Source: a virus. Taken from it: a stretch of 64,000 nucleotides of DNA. The stretch lies in the IMG/VR virus record IMGVR_UViG_3300030061_001386, positions 1-64,000 of that record. One strand, given 5' to 3'. Each line of letters starts with the position of its first letter. The first letter of the stretch is position 1. Positions 36,343 to 43,164 of this stretch are shown here, one piece after another. The notes beneath the pieces are model-generated. The model was given only the letters and a program-made list of their open reading frames with translations. It was not told where the DNA came from and ran no database searches. The position numbers and the translations under genes are program-made.

Positions 36343-37144
36343 ACCTTTCTTTTTTCTTACGGGCTTTTTTCTTGCTACCACGTTTTTTTCCCCCTCCTGT
36401 TTTATTGTTGAATAATGCCGATGTTCCTGTTGCGGTAGTAGTAACTGCCCCTCCCATTCTTAGTATGTTAAACCAAGAATCATCATCGGCGTTTACTGAA
36501 CCCTGCATAGTCGCACTATGATGAAGACTATCAAACTTGCTAATATTAACATTAGTACCTTTATTCGATGCTTCTACAAACTCCCACATTTTCAATCTAG
36601 GAGTAATACCATGTTCTCTAGCCCATGCCATTGTTTTCATATCATTTTCTTTAGCCTTTGTTCTTAACTCACTAACAACCTTAGAAGCCGCTTCACGAAT
36701 GTTTTCATCCACCGAATAGTGTTGAGACAAACCATCTAATGCTTGTATCTCTTTATCCATCATTCCATACGCAACTAGTTCCTGTGCATTTCCATCTTTT
36801 ATTCTAGCATCTAAAAAATTACTAGAATTAGCCTTTTTCCATTCTTGCCATTCTCTAGCGAATACAGGGTCTTCCATTGTTATTTTATGAAGATACTCAT
36901 GGGTAAGAGTATCACTAAGTAAATCTACTACCTTTTCTTCAGAAACTTCAGGGTTATCCATTAATTTCTTAAACGCATTTAGAAAGATAGTGGTTTCACC
37001 AGTCTTAGGTTTGTAAACTCCGGCCATAGTTATAGGTGGTTTATTGATTTGTTTTAGAAACCAATTAACTCCACGCAATACTTTACCTGCTTTTCCTCCT
37101 AATTTAAATTGGAAGTCTTTTCTAATTGGGTCAAAGTAACTCAT
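36323..37144 (-). CDS. Zincin-like metallopeptidase with internal W tag
   Basis: 273 residues. 'LTHEYLHKI' at residues 80-88 has the HExxH zinc-protease signature in a helix; the third ligand is not obvious, though Glu or His residues follow ('NAQELVAYGM'). Near the C-terminus DDDSWFNILRMGG (tag core at 223-229) precedes a very basic tail (KKRGSKKKARKKK). The N-terminus MSYFDPIRKDF is loosely tag-like. A packaged protease that acts on head contents or on the host cell surface is possible; activity is not proven. Confidence 0.6.
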   Translation of the reverse strand: MSYFDPIRKDFQFKLGGKAGKVLRGVNWFLKQINKPPITMAGVYKPKTGETTIFLNAFKKLMDNPEVSEEKVVDLLSDTLTHEYLHKITMEDPVFAREWQEWKKANSSNFLDARIKDGNAQELVAYGMMDKEIQALDGLSQHYSVDENIREAASKVVSELRTKAKENDMKTMAWAREHGITPRLKMWEFVEASNKGTNVNISKFDSLHHSATMQGSVNADDDSWFNILRMGGAVTTTATGTSALFNNKTGGGKKRGSKKKARKKKERYGSKTT

Positions 37145-37287
37145 TTCTTTCTCCCCTTCTTAGGTGTAAGTATGTTCCTTGCAGTTTGCGAACAGTACCT
37201 TATTTTCTGAGTTGATTCTAGTGTCCAAAAAGAATCTCTTTCTAAACCAAACTTATCTTCAATATGACAACATAACTCGCAAAATCG
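37141..37287 (-). CDS. Possible zinc microprotein without a normal start codon
   Basis: A frame of 48 codons after a stop at about 37,288, beginning FCELCCHIED and ending in a basic tail (TPKKGRKK) with TGA overlapping the next ATG. It has no ATG, GTG or TTG; an ATT at about 37,263 is the only near-start. It could be reached by -1 slippage from the gene at 37242-37400, with which it overlaps by 46 bases, but I see no slippery heptamer. Kept because it fills the gap and has a cysteine cluster. Confidence 0.25.
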   Translation of the reverse strand, partial: RFCELCCHIEDKFGLERDSFWTLESTQKIRYCSQTARNILTPKKGRKK

Positions 37288-37400
37288 TCATCTATCTCTA
37301 AACCAAGAACAGGGCCAGTAGGATGAACTAACTTCTTATCTAACCAAACATACACATTACCCATGAATGCAATCAACTTTCTAATTAGCCACTGCTTCAT
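37242..37400 (-). CDS. Small protein, unknown
   Basis: 52 residues from the ATG at 37400, which overlaps the stop of the upstream zinc microprotein. N-terminal amphipathic helix (KQWLIRKLIAFMGNVYVWL), then a polar region and a hydrophobic end. The longer frame from 37433 would erase most of the upstream gene. Function unknown. Confidence 0.5.
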   Translation of the reverse strand: MKQWLIRKLIAFMGNVYVWLDKKLVHPTGPVLGLEIDDDFASYVVILKISLV

Positions 37401-37501
37401 TCTACATACGCCCCACAATAAGAACAGAAACAACCCTGACTTGAAAACTCTATCATTCTAACCCACTCACAAGTAAAACAAATACCAACAAACGGTTGCA
37501 T
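37397..37501 (-). CDS. 34-residue zinc microprotein
   Basis: ATG at 37501 overlaps the upstream stop and TGA overlaps the next ATG. Cysteines: CFTC at residues 8-11 and CFCSYC at 24-29, a classic zinc-ribbon spacing. One of a set of tiny zinc proteins spread over both operons. Confidence 0.6.
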   Translation of the reverse strand: MQPFVGICFTCEWVRMIEFSSQGCFCSYCGAYVE

Positions 37502-38142
37502 CAGTTACCACCTAATCTAGTTTCCCTATCGGTTAGTTGTTCTCTAGCATTCCAAGTCCCACTCCAAATGTCTCTGAAATTAGAACTGCCTTCTCTTTCT
37601 TTCCATTCCTTATACCCATGAACACTATTAAGAATTAATACCTTTCTTAGAGGCGGATTCAGCCAACCATTAACGTCTTTAATTAATCCTTCAGTATTCA
37701 ACGAATTAAGTAATTTAGTAGGTGTCAAATTAACGTCTGTTGCAAACTCAAGCCTTCGCTTAATATCTTGCACTGTATAGGAAAAGGTTGAATCTACATT
37801 TCCTTTACCTTCAGAGTCTTTATCTCCTGCACTAACAAAAGCATCATACGTTCCGGCCATTAACCCTTTATTCTCAATAGCCACTATTGCATCTTTCAAA
37901 GGGTATTGTTTATGATTGCGTAATCTAGCATATTTTTTTGCTTGGCTATTAAAGTGCGGCCTGACGATAACCATCGTTCCACTTTTAGTTCTGAAGATAT
38001 GACATTTGTCAAAGTTAGGCTTTACTTTATCTTCTAAGAAAAGAGTAGGTACAGCGAGAAAATTAGCCATCGGACTAACAGACCCATCATCCCCTGAGAA
38101 CTTCAACACATCGAACCATGACGGACTTATATCAAAGGGCAA
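37501..38142 (-). CDS. First protein of the late operon, near-N-terminal W tag
   Basis: 213 residues from a TTG at 38142. The tag is SPSWFDVLKFSGDDG at residues 7-21, slightly displaced from the N-terminus. A mixed alpha/beta domain follows with Arg-rich basic stretches ('YARLRNHKQYPLKD') and ends RETRLGGN. The unusual TTG start and the tiny frame overlapping it at 38132-38215 leave the true start open. Confidence 0.65.
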   Translation of the reverse strand: MPFDISPSWFDVLKFSGDDGSVSPMANFLAVPTLFLEDKVKPNFDKCHIFRTKSGTMVIVRPHFNSQAKKYARLRNHKQYPLKDAIVAIENKGLMAGTYDAFVSAGDKDSEGKGNVDSTFSYTVQDIKRRLEFATDVNLTPTKLLNSLNTEGLIKDVNGWLNPPLRKVLILNSVHGYKEWKEREGSSNFRDIWSGTWNAREQLTDRETRLGGN

Positions 38143-38215
38143 AATGTTTTACCCCCTTCTTTTTCAAAAAATGGGCGGTAATTTTTTTACCACTAGCGAA
38201 TTTTTTTTCGTCCAT
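38132..38215 (-). CDS. Possible 27-residue leader peptide of the late operon
   Basis: ATG at 38215 to TGA at 38132, overlapping the TTG start of the next gene by 11 bases. Basic product (MDEKKFASGKKITAHFLKKK and a short end). GATAAA precedes the ATG with no clear RBS. It may be a leader peptide whose translation delivers ribosomes to the TTG start, or chance. Confidence 0.3.
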   Translation of the reverse strand: MDEKKFASGKKITAHFLKKKGVKHFAL

Positions 38216-38217
38216 TT

Positions 38218-38254
38218 TATCCTATTCCCAATATAAAAATCATAAGAGTGTTAT
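38218..38254 (-). promoter_or_regulatory. Candidate late-operon promoter
   Basis: On the minus strand, GATTTTTATATTGGG (about 38,230-38,244) is a good archaeal TATA-like sequence 20-30 bases upstream of the first start codon of the 38-kb late operon. It lacks the CCC flank and palindrome of the adjacent regulon promoters. A GGTAATTTTTTTACC inverted repeat at about 38,175-38,189 lies downstream of it, over the leader, and could be an operator or attenuator. Confidence 0.4.
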
Positions 38255-38467
38255 TTACTTAAAGTCTGTAAGTCTTGTTTGCCTAAACACCTTATCTAGT
38301 ATCACGTTTGCTAATTCTTTTGTAGCCGATTTTATTGCAACAAGTTTTCTATCTAAAGAAGGCTCTAATCGGCCATGTGCCTTAATATCGTTGATTTCTT
38401 CTCGTATGCTAGACAGTATTGCATTGGCTTTTTCTAGCAATTCACGATTTAATGCCTCATCTGCCAT
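38255..38467 (-). CDS. Small helical protein, unknown
   Basis: 70 residues from the ATG at 38467 (MADEALNRELLEKAN...). The reading frame can be extended upstream to a TTG, but that section (FFISLRLNKVNLFN) lacks coding character and overlaps a promoter element. Charged helix throughout. First gene left of the regulon region; upstream at 38534-38557 is a degenerate copy of the palindromic element. Confidence 0.6.
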   Translation of the reverse strand: MADEALNRELLEKANAILSSIREEINDIKAHGRLEPSLDRKLVAIKSATKELANVILDKVFRQTRLTDFK

Positions 38468-38533
38468 AGCCTTGGGTAAGGGGTTAAACAAATTAACTTT
38501 GTTAAGGCGTAGAGAAATAAAAAAATTGTAAAG

Positions 38534-38557
38534 CAAAGCATATGGTTGGAGTACTTT
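38534..38557. promoter_or_regulatory. Degenerate palindromic operator
   Basis: CAAAG-CATATGGT and ACTTTG at compressed spacing. It keeps CATATGGT and both outer arms but lost symmetry. It lies about 70 bp upstream of the start at 38467. A GNRA-capped mini-hairpin (CCC-GAAA-GGG on the minus strand, 38576-38585) follows the neighbouring gene end. Confidence 0.45.
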
Positions 38558-38600
38558 GTTACATAGACCACAAAGCCCTTTCGGGACAATGGGTTACGTC

Positions 38601-39332
38601 TCACTCTTCTTCTTGAGTGGCATTACGAGCATCAATAGAGGCTTGCTTTCTCATTGCAATGATGTCGGGAGTACATTCAGATGTTGATAATGTCTCACAT
38701 CTGAAATTGCAGTCAATGCCGATAGGCTCAGTTATACCAAGAGCATCTTCAACTATACTCTGAATTAAACCAAGGTCAGCCAATGGTGCTTGAACCATAG
38801 TAGATTCAATAACTGCTTTCCTAGCAACTTTCTCGGTTTCCCAACGAGTAGTAAATGTAAGAATAAGACCATCAGAAGAATTACTCAGAGTAGGGGTCAT
38901 AACAACCGAATCATCATAACATAGTTTCAAGTAATCGTATGTTTTGTTTGTCTCAATCCCTAATGATTCATGCATATACATGGAAGACCCTCTAGGTTTA
39001 GCCCACACTTCTTTAGTTGTCTCAACCCTTTCAGTGGTATAATCACAATCGAAACCGTTCTCTGTCAATTGAGTTTTCCATGCTCTAGCATCTGAGCCGT
39101 ATTTTGTAGTAATAGCATGTTTACCGTCTATTGAAACAAGAAAATTGGTTTTAGTATCCACTTCTTCAACTAAACCATATGTAACATTCGGAGGAGTACT
39201 GGTATAATGAGAAGAGGAGCAAAGAATCAAACCTTTCTCTGATAACTTTGAGGCTACCTTAGAGAAGGCTTTATCGCTCATCTTTTCTTCTGCATATATG
39301 TATTTGGCAACTTGCACGTAACTAACTGACAT
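38601..39332 (-). CDS. Regulon protein, unknown (palindrome promoter)
   Basis: 243 residues from the ATG at 39332, which lies 26 bp from the centre of the TATA box at 39353-39365, so the transcript is probably leaderless; the longer frame to 39392 would cross the promoter. N-terminal part is helical with a winged-helix flavour ('MSVSYVQVAKYIYAEEKM', then 'KLSEKGLIL'); the remainder is beta-rich and Thr-rich. It might be a DNA-binding regulator, but no helix-turn-helix is certain. Confidence 0.7.
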   Translation of the reverse strand: MSVSYVQVAKYIYAEEKMSDKAFSKVASKLSEKGLILCSSSHYTSTPPNVTYGLVEEVDTKTNFLVSIDGKHAITTKYGSDARAWKTQLTENGFDCDYTTERVETTKEVWAKPRGSSMYMHESLGIETNKTYDYLKLCYDDSVVMTPTLSNSSDGLILTFTTRWETEKVARKAVIESTMVQAPLADLGLIQSIVEDALGITEPIGIDCNFRCETLSTSECTPDIIAMRKQASIDARNATQEEE

Positions 39333-39352
39333 GGTATATACTCTGAATAACT

Positions 39353-39410
39353 GGTATATAGGGTACTCGTTTAACAAAGTATCTCTTACCATATGGTTGT
39401 AATTACTTTG
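39353..39410 (-). promoter_or_regulatory. Palindrome-TATA promoter 1
   Basis: Operator CAAAGT (39375-39380), ACCATATGGT (39388-39397), ACTTTG (39405-39410), arms at 7-base spacing on each side. Ten bases further in the direction of transcription is TACCCTATATACC (complement of 39353-39365). Start codon at 39332. Confidence 0.8.
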
Positions 39411-39475
39411 TGATTATGGAAACCCCAAGGAGTAGAGGAGGCCATTTCTGACCCCCCCTACGGGGTTTTGCGTGT

Positions 39476-40012
39476 TTACTCGGTTGTTGAGGGTGCTTCG
39501 GGTGTTTCCACCACTTTTTGAACAATTAAGTTCTTCAAAGCCTTACCCTTAACGTATTGATAGTCTTTTGAACTACCACGTATTGCGCTGTGAACTCTAG
39601 CATCAAAAGAAGCAAGTTCGTAATCTGCAAAGGTTTCAGCATCGGCGAAAACTCCTCCTCCGCCTCTCTTACTCCTTACTGCAAATCTTTGAAAGAAATT
39701 AGTATTCCAAAGAGTAATTAGAGCAGTTCGTGCTTCTGCTCTGCCTGAATTATAGTCTTCAAGAAGTTTCGAATCCATTGTTGTAGCCTTACCTGTTTTG
39801 AAAGGGCTAGTTGCTATATCCATGAAGAGAGTTCGAACAGTAGACATAATTCTACTTCTTCGGTCTGCATTTTTCTTACCTTTCTTCATAAGAGTAGTCA
39901 GAGAATCCAAATCCTCTGAATAGTTGTCATGACCTTCGTCATTCCAACCCTTATTGGCTTTCTGCCACGTTTTCACTGTTGTTTCAAAATTATTCCACTT
40001 ATCATCTGTCAT
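39476..40012 (-). CDS. Regulon protein, paralogue of 41415-41888
   Basis: 178 residues. Helical; a block 'RRSRIMSTVRTLFMDIATSP' aligns with 'RQVRISSTIREIARDYANAP' of the protein at 41415-41888, and both begin with a Trp/Phe/Thr-rich N-terminus. RBS GTAGGAGA precedes the ATG. C-terminal tail is acidic and Pro/Thr-rich. The family is not known to me. Promoter 2 lies 36-91 bp upstream. A short G-rich hairpin sequence follows the gene at about 39,450-39,470. Confidence 0.7.
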   Translation of the reverse strand: MTDDKWNNFETTVKTWQKANKGWNDEGHDNYSEDLDSLTTLMKKGKKNADRRSRIMSTVRTLFMDIATSPFKTGKATTMDSKLLEDYNSGRAEARTALITLWNTNFFQRFAVRSKRGGGGVFADAETFADYELASFDARVHSAIRGSSKDYQYVKGKALKNLIVQKVVETPEAPSTTE

Positions 40013-40047
40013 AATGGGTGTCTCCTACTATATCTGACGTTTTGGGG

Positions 40048-40103
40048 GTATATAGGGTATTCAGATTCACAAAGTAGTTCATACCATATGGTAGGATACT
40101 TTG
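40048..40103 (-). promoter_or_regulatory. Palindrome-TATA promoter 2
   Basis: CAAAGT 40070-40075, ACCATATGGT 40083-40092, ACTTTG 40098-40103; TATA box ACCCTATATACC as complement of 40048-40059, ten bases from the operator. The downstream ATG is 36 bases beyond the TATA edge, leaving room for the RBS. Confidence 0.8.
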
Positions 40104-40130
40104 TCATCATACCTGATGGGAGGAAGAGGC

Positions 40131-40292
40131 TCACTCTTCTTCTCCGCAATCATCAGGGTCACAAACTGAAATATCATATTCACTGTAATCATGCCCTTCA
40201 TCAATAGTATTTCCACACTTAGAACATTCTTCAGTATAGAAAACCCAAGAGGGCAAACTATCCTCCGGTAATGCATTACTCCTATCACGCAT
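40131..40292 (-). CDS. 53-residue zinc microprotein
   Basis: ATG at 40292 with GAGAGGTGG upstream, TGA at 40131. Cysteines in 'ECSKCGNTID' and 'VCDPDDCGEEE' form one probable zinc site; the rest is acidic. Last gene of the short operon started by promoter 3. Confidence 0.65.
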   Translation of the reverse strand: MRDRSNALPEDSLPSWVFYTEECSKCGNTIDEGHDYSEYDISVCDPDDCGEEE

Positions 40293-40350
40293 AATTCCAC
40301 CTCTCAAAAATATACTCTTCTGTTTCTACTCTCAAAACTAATTTCATCAT
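40285..40350 (-). CDS. Possible 21-residue peptide
   Basis: ATG at 40350 overlapping the previous stop (ATGATG) and TGA overlapping the next ATG at 40292. Product MMKLVLRVETEEYIFERWNY plus one residue. The interlocking stops and starts support translation or at least ribosome transit; weak case because of length. Confidence 0.35.
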   Translation of the reverse strand: MMKLVLRVETEEYIFERWNYA

Positions 40351-40490
40351 TCCTCTTCACCTTCTTGTTTTACAAGTATTACCTCGACACCATCAACGAA
40401 CCAAGTCATACGATGACCTCCCCTCAATAGTTGTTCAAAAATGTCGATATCATGTTCAGTAATTGTTAACGTTATTGTTTTATAACTCAT
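40347..40490 (-). CDS. 47-residue protein, unknown
   Basis: ATG at 40490 directly after the preceding TAA, with GGAGG about 12 bases upstream. Beta-alpha pattern: 'YKTITLTITEHDIDIFEQLL' then 'WFVDGVEVILVKQEGEEE'. No motif recognised. Part of the operon 41247-40131. Confidence 0.6.
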   Translation of the reverse strand: MSYKTITLTITEHDIDIFEQLLRGGHRMTWFVDGVEVILVKQEGEEE

Positions 40491-40628
40491 TTAATCAGCC
40501 TCCAATTCAGCAAGATATTCATCAATCATTTGTGCTATATCATTGGGTATAGTTGCAATGCTTACTCTCTCGCCATTCTCTAATTCTGCATCAATACACC
40601 AACTCACTACTCTTAACAAGGTAAACAC
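40491..40628 (-). CDS. 45-residue protein, unknown
   Basis: Frame from a GTG at 40628 (GGAGT just upstream) that overlaps the end of the zinc microprotein at 40613-40756. The C-terminal half is an acidic helix ('IAQMIDEYLAELEAD'). A TTG three codons later is an alternative start. Confidence 0.5.
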   Translation of the reverse strand: MFTLLRVVSWCIDAELENGERVSIATIPNDIAQMIDEYLAELEAD

Positions 40629-40756
40629 ACTCCACATATTTCATTACTGCACACATACCAAATCATAGTCATAGGTTTTCTAGTAATCATATTGAAATCC
40701 CTACGCTCAAACATATTGTCCTCATCAATTATAGTATTACATTCACCACATCTCAT
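40613..40756 (-). CDS. 47-residue zinc microprotein
   Basis: ATG at 40756 preceded by GGAGTGATTAAA. Cysteines CGEC at residues 3-6 and VCSNEICGVCLPC at the end, sufficient for one or two zinc ions. In operon with five other tiny genes. Confidence 0.65.
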   Translation of the reverse strand: MRCGECNTIIDEDNMFERRDFNMITRKPMTMIWYVCSNEICGVCLPC

Positions 40757-40761
40757 TTTAA

Positions 40762-40935
40762 TCACTCCTCCGTATAGGAATCAAACCACATTCCACGCTT
40801 TTTCATATCTGAACAAGTCTCACCACTTGTTTCAGGGTTTTGACAATGTTCTTGTGCTTCTTCAAGGGTTAACCCTTTCTTTATCGTTGTATGATTCCCA
40901 TTAAATCTCTGTCTTATTATCTTATATCTTACCAT
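40762..40935 (-). CDS. 57-residue phage-conserved small protein
   Basis: ATG at 40935 with GGAGG upstream. The pattern 'KKGLTLEEAQEHCQNPETS' followed by ETCSDM and a final WFDSYTEE closely resembles a small protein I remember from many bacteriophages, of unknown function. If so it is a gene shared across host domains. Confidence 0.7.
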   Translation of the reverse strand: MVRYKIIRQRFNGNHTTIKKGLTLEEAQEHCQNPETSGETCSDMKKRGMWFDSYTEE

Positions 40936-41247
40936 TTATATTCCTCCACTGTTTTTATTTGTATATAGAGTAAACTCTGTCCTAAACCTCTTAGGTTGAA
41001 ACTTAGGATTAGTACCAACTAACAACTCTGAAAGTTTTTGAACTTGAGTATGAGTCATATCCATTTCATGTGCCATTTGTACCATCCATTCATAATGTCT
41101 TCTAGTAAAAAGAGTCGAAGACGGTTTAGGATATGCTTTACCCTTAGTTCTTGCACCACATGAACACACGAACTCTATTAGACTATCAATATCGTCTATT
41201 TCTGTACTCTCTCCACACTTCCAACATTCGATTATACTTGTCTGCAT
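40936..41247 (-). CDS. Zinc-ribbon protein with helical C-terminal domain
   Basis: 103 residues. Residues 8-33 hold a zinc ribbon (CWKCGES ... CSCGART). Residues about 50-85 are helical with an HTH-like 'MDMTHTQVQKLSELLVG'. ATG at 41247 lies 21 bases from the TATA edge (41268), so the message is probably leaderless. First gene of the operon controlled by promoter 3; could be a regulator. Confidence 0.7.
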   Translation of the reverse strand: MQTSIIECWKCGESTEIDDIDSLIEFVCSCGARTKGKAYPKPSSTLFTRRHYEWMVQMAHEMDMTHTQVQKLSELLVGTNPKFQPKRFRTEFTLYTNKNSGGI

Positions 41248-41267
41248 ACTCTATACCCCTAATAGTA

Positions 41268-41323
41268 GGTATATATAGGGTTTTTACGACAAAGTGCCGA
41301 ACCATATGGTAAGATGTACTTTG
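41268..41323 (-). promoter_or_regulatory. Palindrome-TATA promoter 3
   Basis: CAAAGT 41290-41295, ACCATATGGT 41301-41310, ACTTTG 41318-41323; TATA box CCCTATATATACC as complement of 41268-41280, ten bases from the operator. Confidence 0.82.
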
Positions 41324-41351
41324 TCACATCAACCCCATATACCCAAAGAGA

Positions 41352-41373
41352 TAGAGGAGAATTAACTCCTCTA
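41352..41373 (-). terminator. Hairpin after gene 41415-41888
   Basis: TAGAGGAG (41352-41359) and CTCCTCTA (41366-41373) form a perfect 8-bp stem with a 6-base loop in the gap between the gene end and promoter 3. T-rich bases follow only weakly, so termination is probable rather than certain. Confidence 0.5.
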
Positions 41374-41414
41374 CCTCTCAATAAGGTTGCTCAGAAGGGA
41401 TGAGAACACCCACC

Positions 41415-41888
41415 TTATTCTTGACCTCCGTTAGAAGGTAAAGTAGATACAAGACTGTCATGAGTACCGTCCCAAGTGCCTGACTTAGACATACCAACAG
41501 CAACGCTGTTAATATTCTTCAGTACACTTGAAGCCCACGCCTGACCATTAGCATAGTGCTTAACTTTGCTTCTTTGGTTAGGTAGCATCAATGCTCTGAT
41601 AGCATCTCCGCCATTATCGAAAGCCTCAGCCATTGCATTAACTGCTTCAGTTACTGAAGCAACAACTGCCTGACCCTCAGCAGGAAGAGAGTAACCTCTC
41701 TGTCCATAAGGAGCGTTTGCGTAGTCCCTTGCAATCTCTCTAATAGTAGAGGAAATGCGAACTTGCCTTGATTCGTTACTTGTTCCTTTTTCAATCATCT
41801 TGCGGATAGTTGCATTATCTGCTTTATCCACTGTCTTGTCTGCGTCTAGCCATGCTAGAGTAGTTCCTGTAAATTGCGTCCATTCCAT
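41415..41888 (-). CDS. Regulon protein, paralogue of 39476-40012
   Basis: 157 residues beginning MEWTQFTGTTLAWL. Helical, with 'RQVRISSTIREIARDYANAP' matching the related block of the neighbour. Upstream CAGGTGATATAAATG provides an RBS, in agreement with the longer leader here (about 68 bases from the TATA edge). It ends with Ser/Thr-rich sequence. Duplication together with promoter seems to have produced the pair. Confidence 0.7.
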   Translation of the reverse strand: MEWTQFTGTTLAWLDADKTVDKADNATIRKMIEKGTSNESRQVRISSTIREIARDYANAPYGQRGYSLPAEGQAVVASVTEAVNAMAEAFDNGGDAIRALMLPNQRSKVKHYANGQAWASSVLKNINSVAVGMSKSGTWDGTHDSLVSTLPSNGGQE

Positions 41889-41955
41889 TTATATCACCTG
41901 TTAAGATAGATAGGTTTTCTCAAACCCTTCTAAGCAATATTATGTTGGTTATATC

Positions 41956-42010
41956 GGTATATGGGGTCTCTGCTACAAAGTGCCACAACCATATGGTAAT
42001 AGAAATAAAC
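41956..42010 (-). promoter_or_regulatory. Palindrome-TATA promoter 4, with half operator and A/T box
   Basis: CAAAGT 41976-41981 and ACCATATGGT 41988-41997 are present but the distal ACTTTG arm is replaced by TAATAGAAATAAAC (41997-42010), a box shared with promoter 6 and with the inverted repeat at 46209-46315. TATA box ACCCCATATACC as complement of 41956-41967. Confidence 0.75.
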
Positions 42011-42072
42011 GAAGGTTTGTGAAAAAACGACTGTCGGATGGCAAGAGGGAAAATGTGTAAATATTTACACAA

Positions 42073-42096
42073 GCATATGGTTGGTACGTTACTTTG
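42073..42096. promoter_or_regulatory. Isolated half operator
   Basis: GCATATGGT (42073-42081) and ACTTTG (42091-42096). It lacks a left arm and lies 76 bp from promoter 4. It may be the detached partner arm of that promoter or a decayed copy; no gene obviously starts from it. Confidence 0.45.
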
Positions 42097-42142
42097 GGAA
42101 GTTAAACCCCAATAAGATGACCCGAAGGCCAAATTATCGGAT

Positions 42143-42403
42143 TTAACTCCATCTGTCGTTAACGCTGAGTTCGGTAACTGAATAGGGTAGGTTAGTTAGT
42201 ATATTTTCAATTTCTATCCTTCGTGGTCTACCACTTCCTCGCATTGCTCCGTTCAATGTTGCTAATTCCTTAGTTAGTAAAAGTATGACTCTATCATTGA
42301 GACGCTTGCATTCTGCTAATGCAACTCTTTCTCTCTGATACAACCCTCTCGATATTTTACCATCTTCAGTATTCTTATTCACCTGATATATCACGCTTGA
42401 CAT
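42143..42403 (-). CDS. Small basic helical protein, leaderless
   Basis: 86 residues. ATG at 42403 is 26 bp from the centre of its TATA box and lacks an RBS, so leaderless translation is expected. Helical, with Arg-rich 'RGSGRPRRIEIENILTNL'. No motif recognised. It is divergent from the plus-strand gene at 42519 across a shared operator. Confidence 0.65.
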   Translation of the reverse strand: MSSVIYQVNKNTEDGKISRGLYQRERVALAECKRLNDRVILLLTKELATLNGAMRGSGRPRRIEIENILTNLPYSVTELSVNDRWS

Positions 42404-42423
42404 GGTATATACTACAAAAAATA

Positions 42424-42498
42424 GGTATATGTAGGGTACTGTTCACAAAGTATTGTACCATATGGTGGGGCTACTTTGTCAGAATCACCCCATATATC
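42424..42498. promoter_or_regulatory. Palindrome-TATA promoter 5, divergent
   Basis: CAAAGT 42446-42451, ACCATATGGT 42457-42466, ACTTTG 42473-42478. On the left, CCCTACATATACC (complement of 42424-42436) serves the minus gene; on the right, CCCCATATATC (42488-42498) serves the plus gene at 42519. Both TATA elements are ten bases from the operator, so one symmetric site probably controls both directions. Confidence 0.85.
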
Positions 42499-42518
42499 AG
42501 ATAAGTGCGATATATAAT

Positions 42519-42704
42519 ATGTCAAGACTTATTGAAGGCAAGGTTTACCCTTATGAGTTAGAGGTTGGTCACTCTAAATCAGGTTCACACCAAGTATTAG
42601 TAATCAAAAGCCTAAAGGTCAAAGGTGATGACTTAGCCAAGGCATTAGAAGAGTTGCATTCAGCAATCAATGTATTCAATGAAATACTAAACCAAAATAA
42701 TTAG
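42519..42704 (+). CDS. Small regulon protein on the plus strand
   Basis: 61 residues from the ATG at 42519 (MSRLIEGKVYPYELEV...), 25 bp from the centre of its TATA box and without RBS, hence probably leaderless; the longer frame from 42453 would cross the operator. Short beta-beta-alpha layout with a C-terminal helix ('ALEELHSAINVFNEILNQN'). Confidence 0.65.
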   Translation: MSRLIEGKVYPYELEVGHSKSGSHQVLVIKSLKVKGDDLAKALEELHSAINVFNEILNQNN

Positions 42705-43004
42705 ATTCCCATATGGGGCTGAAAGTGGATTGGATGAAATCACAGGATTTATCCCACTCTAGGATTTGTCAGAACGTTTGTTCTTGTATCCTCTCTAATC
42801 TCAACGACATATACTCACTATTCTAGAACAGTTGTGTATAATTACTCGGTTGAGCATGATTGAACAACAAACTTCCCACTGCTTAGAGAACGAAAAAATA
42901 TCACCGTTCACCGAAGCCCCATATATTTCACATTCTTGGTAGACCAATTCGCCCTATAAACGGCCAGAACTTGGGACTACTACTTTCTGTAAATAACGTA
43001 ATGA
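42705..43004. other. Non-coding spacer with small hairpins and one TATA-like site
   Basis: No credible frame. AGAAC-GTTT-GTTCT (42771-42784) is a small hairpin. CCCCATATAT at 42917-42926 repeats the TATA form of the regulon on the plus strand but has no palindrome next to it and no gene after it. Confidence 0.5.
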
Positions 43005-43145
43005 AAAAAGCGAAAACGCAGGTAATAGAGAGGTAGCCGAGTACACAATTTCGGTGTGTACCAAAACCGTAACCGAGGTTCTGAGTAAACGTAACTTGCT
43101 AGCGTAGACGTTTACAATAAGAACCGTCAAGTCGTGGGACTACTT
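43005..43145 (-). ncRNA. Candidate structured non-coding RNA driven by promoter 6
   Basis: Read on the minus strand from about 43,140 to a T run at 43,009-43,004. Arms 43077-43082/43120-43125 (GGTTCT/AGAACC) enclose a second perfect arm pair 43085-43092/43108-43115 (GTAAACGT/ACGTTTAC), giving a 14-bp interrupted stem. A separate stem 43041-43047/43055-43061 (GTACACA/TGTGTAC) follows. No start codon gives more than a dozen residues. The promoter has the same layout as those of protein genes, and the T run fits archaeal termination. Confidence 0.6.
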
Positions 43146-43164
43146 TCTATTAACTGTATTTTTA

